Source: Pseudoalteromonas sp. DL-6 (GTDB lineage: Bacteria; Pseudomonadota; Gammaproteobacteria; Enterobacterales; Alteromonadaceae). Taken from it: 64,000 nt of DNA. This document shows, in pieces, positions 1 to 8,221 of the stretch. Where the stretch lies: positions 434,001 through 498,000 of the forward strand of contig NZ_CP019771.1 in NCBI RefSeq assembly GCF_004328665.1, given 5' to 3'. Both the position numbers and the translations under genes were made by a program. The first letter of the stretch is position 1. Each line of letters begins with the position of its first letter. The notes below the pieces were generated by a model, which saw nothing but the letters and a program-made list of their open reading frames with translations, was not told the origin of the DNA and did not search any database.

Positions 1-1
1 G

Positions 2-589
2 CAAACGCTTGGCCAGCATTTACATAGTTTTGATGTGGTTATTTTTCAATTTCCGCTTATTCCTGCGTTTGTTGGTCGTGATGCATTTGAACACAATACT
101 CGCCATACCAGCATGAACGTACTTAACCGCGCATTACTGCATCAATTTATAAAATATGCTAATGAGTTTGCTTTAAACCCGCAAGGCGCAGGGCTATGTT
201 TCATCACTTCAAAAGATGTTAAACCTTATCGAGAATGGAATATTGAAGGCAGTTTAAATACCCATTTAAACGCACAATATCAAGGGCAAATGCCATTTGA
301 TATTAGTCACTTTAGTGGTTATAAAATTCGCAATGTTGACCGTGATAAACACGTTAAAGACACCAGCGGCATTACCTATGTATTTAGTGAAAAACCCTTA
401 CCTGAACTAGCTAGCTTGTTAACTTTGCCTGCTTACTTATCCGATAATTATTGCTCGCTATGTCGTGTAGGGCCGTTTTTAGCTTACGAGGATAAAAGCA
501 AGCATTTTGCTGCTAAAAAACACCTGCAAATGATCAAACTAGAGCAAGACTGGCAGCAATGGTTAACAGCGTTTTATAAGTCAAGCTAG
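2..589 (+). CDS. DUF2431 / BMT5-like Rossmann-fold protein, 5' end outside window
   Basis: The frame is open to the left edge, so the true start lies outside the window; a GTG at 35 is internal. The visible N-terminal part reads FDVVIFQFPLIPAF, followed by a segment rich in N, R and L. This resembles the F-N-F-P-H region of DUF2431 proteins, which are Rossmann-like and related to the eukaryotic 25S rRNA uridine methyltransferase BMT5. A C-terminal RVGPFLAYEDKSKHF stretch is also typical. The bacterial role is not established; a methyltransferase-like fold is inferred. The stop codon overlaps the 3' end of the convergent GMC gene by 9 bp, so neither gene has room for its own terminator there. 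Confidence 0.6.
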   Translation, partial: QTLGQHLHSFDVVIFQFPLIPAFVGRDAFEHNTRHTSMNVLNRALLHQFIKYANEFALNPQGAGLCFITSKDVKPYREWNIEGSLNTHLNAQYQGQMPFDISHFSGYKIRNVDRDKHVKDTSGITYVFSEKPLPELASLLTLPAYLSDNYCSLCRVGPFLAYEDKSKHFAAKKHLQMIKLEQDWQQWLTAFYKSS

Positions 590-2179
590 CTTAATTAAGT
601 CAGCTACTTTTTCGGCAATGGCTATCACACAGGCATTGGTGTTGCCGGTAATTATATGCGGCATAATTGAGGCATCAACCACACGCAAATTTTTCACGCC
701 ATGTACTTGTAGTTGGCTATTCACTACCGCCATGGGATCTTGCCCCATTTTACAAGTGCCTACAGGGTGATATTCAGTCTCGGCCGTTTGCCTAATATAC
801 TCAATAAGCTGCTCATTATTGTTAACATCTAGCGGGTAAACCATATTACCTCTAATTACATAAAATGCTTCACTTTGCATAATCTGCAGTGTTTTTTTAA
901 GCCCCGCTAACATCACGTTTAAATCATCGGGGTGGCTTAAATAATTAGGATCAATAAGTGGTGCACTCAAAGGGTTGGCATCGGCTAATCGAATCGTGCC
1001 ACGGCTTTTAGGGTGCATAATACTACAGTGAATACTATAACCATGGCCTAGGTGCAGTTTACGGCTATGGTCATCCACCAGCCCAATTACAAATTCAAGC
1101 TGTACGTCGGGTACTTTTGAATCGGAAAATAGCTTTATAAAGGCATGTGATTCTGCAAAATTACTAGTAAGCTGCCCTTCACGTTTTACAAACCAATCAA
1201 CGCATCCTTTTGCAATATTAAGCGCACCACTCGCACTTATACCAAATGTGCCTTTACTGTATTTAGCTTTATACAATGGTACAACGGTTAAGTGATCGTG
1301 AAGGTTCTCTCCTACACCAGAAAGCTCGTTTACTATTTCAATATTATGCTGCTTTAGTTGCTCTTTAGGGCCAACCCCCGATAGCATTAAAATTTGCGGA
1401 GAGTTAATTGCGCCTGCACTTAAAACCACCTCTTTTTTTGCATGCAATACAACGGCCTTATTGTTTATAGAAACAGAGACTCCGGTTGCGGTTTTATCGC
1501 AAAAAAGCACTTTATTAACGTGTACTTTGCTAAGCACAGTTAGGTTTTTTCGGTTTAAATGGGGGGTTATATACGCTTTTGCTGCGCTACAACGCTCCCC
1601 TTGATGTTGAGTCACTTGCGATAACCTTGCTCCCACTTGCTGCCCTGCGTTTATATCGGCATTGTGCGGTACACCTTGTTGTTCGCAGGCGTTTAAAAAC
1701 AGCTGATTTACTGGGCTTGGCTGGCTTAAATCCTGCACATGCAAAGGACCATCAACCCCGTGTACATCACTTTCAGTAAAGGTTTTATTATTTTCAGCTT
1801 TAATAAAATAAGGCAATAAACTCTCATAGTCCCAGCCCTCATTGCCCAGTGCAGCCCAACTATTATAATCGTGCTTATTACCTCGAATATAAACCATGGC
1901 ATTAATGGAACTTGAACCGCCAAGCACTTTGCCACGAGGCATAAATCCGCAGCGGTTATTAAGCTCTTTTTGAGGTACCGTATTGTAATGCCAGCTATTA
2001 ATGCCATAAGGCACACTAGCAGCAACCCCTGCAGGCATTTGAACCATTGCACCTTTATCACTGCCGCCCGCTTCAATTAAGCACACACTCACATTTTTAT
2101 TTTCAGATAATCGCGATGCGATAACGCAGCCTGCACTGCCTGCGCCAACAACAATGTAATCAAATGTAGTGATATGCAT
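581..2179 (-). CDS. GMC-family FAD oxidoreductase (choline-dehydrogenase-like)
   Basis: This is a glucose-methanol-choline oxidoreductase of 532 residues, a normal family length. The N-terminal FAD-binding GAGSAG sits at residues 12-17 and is followed by LIEAGG. The GMC signature RGKVLGGSSSINAM lies near residue 80. The C-terminal YHPVGTCKMG places the active-site His at about 471, and Asn515 in GNTNA is its usual partner. A longer frame starts at 2218, but the ATG at 2179 has GGAG just upstream and begins directly at the FAD fold, so I prefer it. No signal peptide is visible, which suggests a cytoplasmic alcohol or choline-type dehydrogenase. The exact substrate cannot be read from sequence. 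It is divergent from an AraC-type regulator 88 bp away, which probably controls it. Confidence 0.85.
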   Translation of the reverse strand: MHITTFDYIVVGAGSAGCVIASRLSENKNVSVCLIEAGGSDKGAMVQMPAGVAASVPYGINSWHYNTVPQKELNNRCGFMPRGKVLGGSSSINAMVYIRGNKHDYNSWAALGNEGWDYESLLPYFIKAENNKTFTESDVHGVDGPLHVQDLSQPSPVNQLFLNACEQQGVPHNADINAGQQVGARLSQVTQHQGERCSAAKAYITPHLNRKNLTVLSKVHVNKVLFCDKTATGVSVSINNKAVVLHAKKEVVLSAGAINSPQILMLSGVGPKEQLKQHNIEIVNELSGVGENLHDHLTVVPLYKAKYSKGTFGISASGALNIAKGCVDWFVKREGQLTSNFAESHAFIKLFSDSKVPDVQLEFVIGLVDDHSRKLHLGHGYSIHCSIMHPKSRGTIRLADANPLSAPLIDPNYLSHPDDLNVMLAGLKKTLQIMQSEAFYVIRGNMVYPLDVNNNEQLIEYIRQTAETEYHPVGTCKMGQDPMAVVNSQLQVHGVKNLRVVDASIMPHIITGNTNACVIAIAEKVADLIKLA

Positions 2180-2267
2180 ACTTATTCTCCAATTAAAAAA
2201 CCAGTTTGCATGGAACATCGAATAAAAACTTGTTATTTTTAGACATCATCACGCAAAAGTATATTTT

Positions 2268-3269
2268 ATGAGCCGCTTAATTAGAGCCACCTCTTTACAA
2301 GGAATAGACCATTTAATTGCAGAACTTGGGGGAGATTTCGCTGCCATAATGCAGCAGTGCGCCATTAATGTGGACTTTAATAAACTAGAGCAAGAGACCC
2401 TTACTTACCGCGCGTATGCACAGCTATTAGAGCATTGCGCGAATACACTAAACTGTCCAAATTTTGGGTTAAAACTAGCAAGTCTGCAAAGCTTTGATAT
2501 TTTGGGCCATATTGCAATAGCCGCTCAAACAGGCACTAATTTAGCCGAGGCGCTAGATTGGGTGATAAAATATTTACACTTGCATACGCCAGCGCTTAAT
2601 TTAACCACTCATCCACTTGATGATAATAAACACGTGTTTTTATCATTCGCTATAAATCTCAGGCCATTACCAGCAATAAACCAGGTAATAGAGCTCACCA
2701 TTGCATTGGCCATAGCTACCTTAAAAAATATGAGTAATGGCCGCTGTAAGCCACAAAGTGTATTTTTACCTCATACCCTAGGCGCAAATAAGCAGACCTA
2801 CCACCCGCATTTTGGGTGTAAGGTTATTACTCACAGAAATAGCGCCGGTGTTTTAATTGCCAAACAAGACTTAGATTTAACACTTAACATAACTAAGCAA
2901 CATAAAACCCAAGCAGCACTTAACTTTTTAGCTGAAAATAATGCTTATAGCCAATCTTTACCCACTCAGGTAAGCGCGCTTATTCGCATTATGCTGCCGA
3001 TATTTCAAAGCGCTAATAATACTATTGCCGCTGCGCTTAATATTCACCCTCGCACCTTGCACCGAGAACTTAAAAAACACGATACCAGTTTTGTAAAGCT
3101 CAAAGACGCCACTCGCCGCGCATTATGTGAGCACTATTTATTACAAAACCAATTGTCGGTGACTCAAATTTCAGAGCTTTTAGGTTATCAGGAGCAAGCT
3201 ACGTTATGTACTAGCATTAAACGTTGGTTTAATTGCTCTGCCCGCGCATTTAGAGCCAAACATTGTTAA
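2268..3269 (+). CDS. AraC-family regulator with Arabinose_bd-type N-terminal domain
   Basis: The protein has 333 residues with the OruR/ArgR-like AraC layout. An N-terminal ligand-sensing domain spans about residues 15-210, including the FGLKLA and LGHIAIAAQT stretches typical of this subgroup. A C-terminal AraC HTH pair follows: the first helix-turn-helix around AAALNIHPRTLHREL, the second around ISELLGYQEQATLCTSIKRWF. It is divergent from the GMC dehydrogenase and starts 88 bp from it, so that operon is the likely target. The Gfo/Idh/MocA gene follows 35 bp downstream on the same strand and may be co-transcribed. The second HTH has LCTSIKRW where many family members have F-x-R-A-F-K-R-W, a mild deviation. 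Ligand unknown. Confidence 0.8.
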   Translation: MSRLIRATSLQGIDHLIAELGGDFAAIMQQCAINVDFNKLEQETLTYRAYAQLLEHCANTLNCPNFGLKLASLQSFDILGHIAIAAQTGTNLAEALDWVIKYLHLHTPALNLTTHPLDDNKHVFLSFAINLRPLPAINQVIELTIALAIATLKNMSNGRCKPQSVFLPHTLGANKQTYHPHFGCKVITHRNSAGVLIAKQDLDLTLNITKQHKTQAALNFLAENNAYSQSLPTQVSALIRIMLPIFQSANNTIAAALNIHPRTLHRELKKHDTSFVKLKDATRRALCEHYLLQNQLSVTQISELLGYQEQATLCTSIKRWFNCSARAFRAKHC

Positions 3270-3304
3270 ACTGCGCCCTTGTTTAAAAACAGCAAAGGCT
3301 ATTC

Positions 3305-4300
3305 ATGAATTTTGTAATTGTAGGTACTAATTTTATTAGCGACACGTTATTGGCAGCGGCTAATACTCTCAGCAATTTTAATTTATACGGTATTTGCTCT
3401 CGCCAAATAAGCAGCGGTGATCGCTTTTTAGCTAATCATCCAACAAATACCGATGCTAAAATTTTTACCTCTATTGATGCTGTGTGCCAAGATGAACAAG
3501 TAGACGTAGTTTATATAGCGGCGCCCAATAGCCTGCACAGTGCATATGCAATACAGTGTTTAAAAGCGGGCAAACACGTATTAGGCGAAAAGCCCTCAGC
3601 GGCTAATAGCAGGCAACTTGCGGCTATTTTAACTGCGGCAAAGCAGCATCAGCGCCTTTACATGGAAGCGATGATGACAACGCACTTACCTAATTTTGCG
3701 CACTTACAAGCTGCCCTAAAAAAAATAGGCACACCACGTAAGTTTATTGGTCAATTTAGTCAGTATTCATCACGTTACGACAAGTATAAAAATGGTGAGC
3801 GCCCTAATACCTTTTTACCTGAATTTGCTAATGGTGCCTTACTAGATTTGGGTATTTACCCACTTTATCTCGTTATTGCATTATGGGGAGCACCACGCTC
3901 TGTGCACGCCAGCGGCGTATTACTTGAAAGTGGTGTGGATGGTGCAGGCGATGTGCTTTTAAATTATCCCGACAGACAAGCGGTGATCAGCTATTCGAAA
4001 ATTTCACAAGGCGAAAATATCACTGAAATTCAGGGGGAATTAGGTCGAATTAGAATTGAAGCCGTGTCGCAGCTTAAAAAAGTAGAGTTTATTGCTAACA
4101 ATGGTCATAAAGAGCTTATTAGCACGGAATTTGACGAGCACTTTATGAAGTACGAACTCGAGAACTTTATCAATACCATTGAGCAAAATCAGGGGGAGTC
4201 TAGCGTTAATACTCATCAGCTTTCTGTCGATGTAATGCAAGTACTTGACACCGCACGCGCACAACTTGGTGTTGTTTACCCAGCAGATTTATCCTCTTAA
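3305..4300 (+). CDS. Gfo/Idh/MocA-family NAD(P)-dependent oxidoreductase
   Basis: This 331-residue protein has the two-domain layout of glucose-fructose oxidoreductase / myo-inositol dehydrogenase relatives. The N-terminal Rossmann strand reads MNFVIVGTNFIS, so the usual GxGxxG is degenerate. The cofactor/active-site E-K-P is present at residues 95-97 within GKHVLGEKPS. The C-terminal alpha/beta domain includes GALLDLGIYPLYL, which corresponds to the conserved D-x-G-x-Y/H segment. Expected role: oxidation or reduction of a sugar or polyol derivative in the cytoplasm. It follows the AraC regulator by 35 bp and ends just before a strong hairpin at 4317. The substrate is not predictable; the degenerate nucleotide loop may alter cofactor preference. 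Confidence 0.8.
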   Translation: MNFVIVGTNFISDTLLAAANTLSNFNLYGICSRQISSGDRFLANHPTNTDAKIFTSIDAVCQDEQVDVVYIAAPNSLHSAYAIQCLKAGKHVLGEKPSAANSRQLAAILTAAKQHQRLYMEAMMTTHLPNFAHLQAALKKIGTPRKFIGQFSQYSSRYDKYKNGERPNTFLPEFANGALLDLGIYPLYLVIALWGAPRSVHASGVLLESGVDGAGDVLLNYPDRQAVISYSKISQGENITEIQGELGRIRIEAVSQLKKVEFIANNGHKELISTEFDEHFMKYELENFINTIEQNQGESSVNTHQLSVDVMQVLDTARAQLGVVYPADLSS

Positions 4301-4316
4301 TAAAACAAAAACTATC

Positions 4317-4353
4317 GGCTAAGCGATAAGCGTATTTTATCGCTTGGCCTTTG
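4317..4353 (+). terminator. Rho-independent terminator after the Gfo/Idh gene
   Basis: A 13-bp stem pairs 4317-4329 with 4337-4349, with one G-T wobble and a short loop. It is followed by a short T run. It lies 17 bp after the oxidoreductase stop. Confidence 0.6.
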
Positions 4354-4477
4354 AGCACCCTTTACTAAACACTGCTATTTTGAATTAAGCTTAAAAAGAT
4401 CACAAAATTTGACTTACCTCTAAGATCAAAAGCAGGTAACATGCCGCCAAAATTCATCGCAATCTTTAAGGACATCC

Positions 4478-5344
4478 ATGCAAAAATCAACCAAAGAGCT
4501 ATTACTGGCTATTTTATGCATATTGCTAGCAATGATGACGATTCAGTCAGGCGCGTCACTGGCTAAACAGCTTTTTCCTATTGTTGGGCCTGAGGGCACA
4601 ACCGCCTTACGTTTGGGATTTTCGGCCGCTATTTTGTGTTTGATTTTTAAACCGTGGAAACACTTCCCCGTTGCTAGCCAACGCTTACCCATATTAATTT
4701 ATGGCTTAAGTTTAGGCGGCATGAATATTCTATTTTATTACGCGATAGAACGTATCCCATTGGGTATTGGGGTTGCGCTTGAGTTTACCGGCCCATTAGC
4801 TGTTGCGTTGTTTTCTTCTCGCAGAAAACGTGACTTATTTTGGGTAGCCTGTGCGGTAGCGGGTATTTTATTACTCTTACCTGATATGAAAGGCCAAGAT
4901 AGCCTTGATCCAGTCGGTGTAGTGCTCGCACTTGCGGCGGGTGCCTGTTGGGCTGGTTATATTTTATTTGGTAAAAAAACAGGCAGCCAAAGCTCTGGTG
5001 GCGCAACGGTTGCGATGGGCATGACCATTTCAGCCATCGTGCTTGTGCCTTATGGTGGTATTTCACAAAGCGCCGCATTTACTTGGGATATTATTCCATT
5101 AGGCATTGCTATCGCCGTACTTTCGAGCGCCCTACCTTATACTTTAGAAATGATCACGCTGCGTAATATGTCGCCGCAAGGGTTTAGCATTATGATGAGT
5201 CTTGAACCTGCTATTGCAGCACTAGCCGGACTCATTATTTTAGGAGAACTGCTCAGTATTTGGCAGTGGCTGGCTATTTTGCTGGTAATTATAGCCTCGG
5301 TAGGCAGTTCCATGTCTAATGGTAAAAAGCAGCCCGCGACTTAG
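4478..5344 (+). CDS. rhtA: RhtA-like threonine/homoserine exporter (EamA/DMT family)
   Basis: A 288-residue, very hydrophobic protein with about ten membrane segments arranged as two EamA repeats. It matches what I remember of E. coli RhtA closely at several points: MTIQSGASLAKQLFP near the start, GLSLGGMNILFYYAIE, VALEFTGPLAVALFSSRR and ALPYTLEMITL. RhtA exports threonine, homoserine and some other amino acids across the inner membrane. The ATG at 4478 has AAGGA about 8 bases upstream. The gene stands alone, between the terminator at 4317 and a 350-bp gap before the TBDR. Family assignment is firm; the specific substrates are carried over from E. coli. Confidence 0.85.
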   Translation: MQKSTKELLLAILCILLAMMTIQSGASLAKQLFPIVGPEGTTALRLGFSAAILCLIFKPWKHFPVASQRLPILIYGLSLGGMNILFYYAIERIPLGIGVALEFTGPLAVALFSSRRKRDLFWVACAVAGILLLLPDMKGQDSLDPVGVVLALAAGACWAGYILFGKKTGSQSSGGATVAMGMTISAIVLVPYGGISQSAAFTWDIIPLGIAIAVLSSALPYTLEMITLRNMSPQGFSIMMSLEPAIAALAGLIILGELLSIWQWLAILLVIIASVGSSMSNGKKQPAT

Positions 5345-5696
5345 GGTCTGTTGAACTTTTTTAATTGCGTCATGAGCTATCATGGCGCAGTGCCACTCTC
5401 TGCATTTTACAGCTCTCTCTTATTGCGTTTAAGCCTACGCCTCACCTAACTTTGAATTATAACGTCTTTATATAACTAGCTATTGTACTTATAACAATAA
5501 GCATTAACTTTTTGTGTGCATTATTTATACAAACACTTTGTTTTATTTAAACTTTAAATTTAAGTAAAAACCCGCAACCTAATTTTTATTCTAAAAAAGT
5601 GAATTAAAATTCATATTTTTATTTCCATCAACAAAACTCCCTGATATTATTAGCGCTCATTTATTAACGTACTAAATCTAACTGGGATCAATTTTT
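5345..5696. other. Intergenic region upstream of the TonB-dependent receptor
   Basis: This 352-bp gap has no coding frame I can support. The first ~110 bp are relatively GC-rich and start with GGGTCTGTTGAACTTTT, which looks like a mobile-element or decayed remnant, but no partner end is visible. The last ~200 bp are very AT-rich and probably hold the receptor promoter. A small inverted repeat, TGAATT/AATTCA, lies about 90 bp before the start codon and could bind a regulator. Confidence 0.4.
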
Positions 5697-8111
5697 ATGT
5701 TTAAACCAAGCCTGTTAACCTTGGCTGTATCAAGCGCACTGAGCGGTGTATTATTTAGCGGTAATGCAACAGCACAAGAGCAAATTATTGAAAAAAATAA
5801 ATCGCTTGAAGTTATTGAGGTTACAGCAACACGCCGAAGTGGCTCTATTCAGGCTGCGCCTCTTAATATTACTGCGCTTGATGCCGATGTAATGAAAGAC
5901 CAAAATATCAGCGAATTAGCCGATGTAGCGCGTTGGGTGCCAGGTTTAACAATTACTGATCAAGGTGGTCGCTCTGGCTCACCTATTATAGTTCGTGGAT
6001 TAAATACAAATTCATCAGGCCCTTCATCAGATGGCGGCACGGTAGCCACTTACATTAACGAAATTCCAGTATCGGTAGATATGCGTCTTGTTGATGTAGA
6101 GCGTGTGGAAGTGCTTATTGGGCCACAAGGCACATTGTATGGCGCAGGCACACTTGGTGGCGCTATTCGTTACATGCTTAAAGAGCCAGAGCTTGATTTC
6201 ACCTCAGGTGAAGTATTTGGTGATGTTTTTCAAACTCAAGAAAGTGATTCAATCGGTGGTGAAGCGGGTTTTATCTTCAACTTACCATTAATTGAAGACA
6301 AACTGGCGGTTCGTACCAGCTTAAATATTTATGAAGATCCTGGGTTTATTGACTACGCTTACACCGTTCGTGAACCTGGTGTGTCGATTACCGACCCTGA
6401 TTGGACAAACCTTGATGCAGTAAACAGCAATCTTAAAAATGTAAAAGACGCCAACGGTGAAACCACCACAACTGGGCGTATTTCATTGCGTTACAAAGCA
6501 AATGAATCATTCGAAGGCACATTAAACTACTTCTACCAAAAGCAAGACACCGAAGGCCGCTCAATTGTTCATCACAATAGCCTTAACGAAAATAATGGTT
6601 TAAATGATCGCATCGGCAAATACGAGTCAGCGTACCGTTTTGAAGAGCCACGGGAAAAAGAAGATCAATTACTGAGCCTTGAACTTAAAGCCGACTTAGG
6701 TTTTGCCGAGCTGGTATCAGCTACCGGTATTTCACACTTTGAAGCCGATGGTCAACGCGACCAAACTGACCTTTTAATTCGTTTAGACTATGGCTACGAG
6801 GAGTTTCCTTCGTTTTCAGCATTTACCCGTGAGTTAGACGAAGTCGATACCTTCACTCAAGAGCTACGTTTGGTCTCACAAAGCGATAGCGACCTAAGCT
6901 GGATTGTTGGTGGTTTTTACAACAAAACCGACACTGATGCATCAAGCCGAGAGTACACACCAGGCTTTGATCAGTTCGCCGTTGATAATTTTGGTGGCGC
7001 ACAGCTAAGACCAGACTCTTTAGAGTATTTAGAAATTACTGGCAGCAAAGTAACTGAATCTGCACTTTTTGGTGAAGTGGGTTACCAAGTAACCGATAAA
7101 CTCGACATTACCATTGGCGCGCGTTTTTACGAATACGACGTAGAATCAAAAGCGGCTTTTGATTTCCCATTAGCAAATACCTTGTATGAAGGTGCTGCAC
7201 CTGATGAAGTTTCAGTTAACTTTGAAGAGAACGAAGCTGGTGACAACGGTAATCTGTTCAAATTTAATGCTAAATACCAATTCACAGATTCAGTGATGGC
7301 GTATGCAACCATTAGTGAAGGCTTTAGAATTGGTGGCTCAAATGGCTTAGTGCCTTGCCCAACCCCTCTACCTGAGGATCAACAAACAGGCTGTGGTACA
7401 CCTGATGAAATGTTGTATGAGGCAGATACTACCACCAACTATGAGCTAGGCTTCAAAAGTACCTGGATGAGAAGCCAGCTGCACTTTAATGCTGCGCTAT
7501 TCAATGTAGATTGGGACAACGCACAGATTGCCGGTGCAACAACAGTAGGCCAATTACCGTACCTGTCAAATGCAGGTAGCGCTAATGCGAAAGGGATTGA
7601 AATTGCCACGCGTGCAATTTTATCAGACTCGTTTACTGCCTATGCAACTTATGCCTATACAAAAGCAGAGCTAACCTCAGACGCTCCGTATTTATTTAAT
7701 GCCGATGGCACTGATGGCGCAAAAGATGGCGACCGTTTACCGGGCTCACCTGAGCACCAGTTCTCTATGGGGATTAACTACCAAACAGACGTTTTAAATG
7801 ATAAAACCCTTGATATTAACTACGGTTTAACTGCACAAAGTGATGTAATTTCAAAAGTAGGCCTACGTGACAACGGTGAAGCACTCCCAGGTTATAGCTT
7901 AAGTAATATTTCAGCTAAATTAACCGCCGATGCGTGGTCGACTACTTTATATGTAGATAACCTATTTAATAAATATGCGGTTACTTCTGTTCGTCGTTCA
8001 GATGCGGATATTACAACAGCCAATGGCGCAGACATACAACGTAACTATGGTTACTTTATTAATCGCCCACTTACTGTTGGCATTAAATTTAACTATAAGT
8101 TTGAAATATAA
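5697..8111 (+). CDS. TonB-dependent outer-membrane receptor
   Basis: The protein has 804 residues: a signal peptide ending near residue 26 (GNATA-QEQ), a TonB-box-like segment LEVIEVTATR, then a plug domain. Plug motifs include IIVRGLNTNSS and VEVLIGPQGTLYGAGTLGGAIRYM. A 22-strand-type barrel follows and ends in the aromatic-rich GIKFNYKFEI. It should import a ligand across the outer membrane using TonB/ExbBD energy. The gene is followed by a TPR-sulfotransferase, a pairing I associate with marine Alteromonadales, whose shared function is not known to me. The stop is followed by degenerate tandem copies of its own last codons and then a terminator. Substrate not determinable; no Fur-box-like site was evident upstream. 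Confidence 0.85.
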   Translation: MFKPSLLTLAVSSALSGVLFSGNATAQEQIIEKNKSLEVIEVTATRRSGSIQAAPLNITALDADVMKDQNISELADVARWVPGLTITDQGGRSGSPIIVRGLNTNSSGPSSDGGTVATYINEIPVSVDMRLVDVERVEVLIGPQGTLYGAGTLGGAIRYMLKEPELDFTSGEVFGDVFQTQESDSIGGEAGFIFNLPLIEDKLAVRTSLNIYEDPGFIDYAYTVREPGVSITDPDWTNLDAVNSNLKNVKDANGETTTTGRISLRYKANESFEGTLNYFYQKQDTEGRSIVHHNSLNENNGLNDRIGKYESAYRFEEPREKEDQLLSLELKADLGFAELVSATGISHFEADGQRDQTDLLIRLDYGYEEFPSFSAFTRELDEVDTFTQELRLVSQSDSDLSWIVGGFYNKTDTDASSREYTPGFDQFAVDNFGGAQLRPDSLEYLEITGSKVTESALFGEVGYQVTDKLDITIGARFYEYDVESKAAFDFPLANTLYEGAAPDEVSVNFEENEAGDNGNLFKFNAKYQFTDSVMAYATISEGFRIGGSNGLVPCPTPLPEDQQTGCGTPDEMLYEADTTTNYELGFKSTWMRSQLHFNAALFNVDWDNAQIAGATTVGQLPYLSNAGSANAKGIEIATRAILSDSFTAYATYAYTKAELTSDAPYLFNADGTDGAKDGDRLPGSPEHQFSMGINYQTDVLNDKTLDINYGLTAQSDVISKVGLRDNGEALPGYSLSNISAKLTADAWSTTLYVDNLFNKYAVTSVRRSDADITTANGADIQRNYGYFINRPLTVGIKFNYKFEI

Positions 8112-8160
8112 TTAAGCGACAAGTTTGAGATGTAATTAAACGAAAAGTTTAAGTACAATC
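8097..8160 (+). repeat. 24-bp degenerate tandem repeat spanning the TBDR stop codon
   Basis: Units at 8097-8120, 8121-8144 and a partial third from 8145 all begin AAGTTT. The first two share the AAGTTTGARATRTAATTAA pattern, so the last codons plus the stop are repeated downstream. It looks like local replication slippage or terminal-codon duplication. Confidence 0.6.
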
Positions 8161-8164
8161 AAGA

Positions 8165-8190
8165 GGCTCAAATTAATTTTGAGCCTTTTT
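8165..8190 (+). terminator. Rho-independent terminator after the TBDR
   Basis: GGCTCAAA (8165-8172) pairs with TTTGAGCC (8178-8185) and is followed by TTTTT. It separates the receptor from the TPR-sulfotransferase, so the latter may use its own promoter or read-through. Confidence 0.75.
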
Positions 8191-8221
8191 ATTTGTAAGC
8201 ACATTATTTATAAGAGTATTC

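Noticed and set aside
1726..2076. Reading frame of 116 codons on the minus strand inside the GMC oxidoreductase gene
   Set aside because: It lies in another frame of a well-supported gene and its translation has no recognisable domain.
5345..5460. GGGTCTGTTGAACTTTT and following GC-richer stretch looked like an insertion-sequence end or decayed element
   Set aside because: No matching second end, target duplication or transposase fragment is visible in the window.
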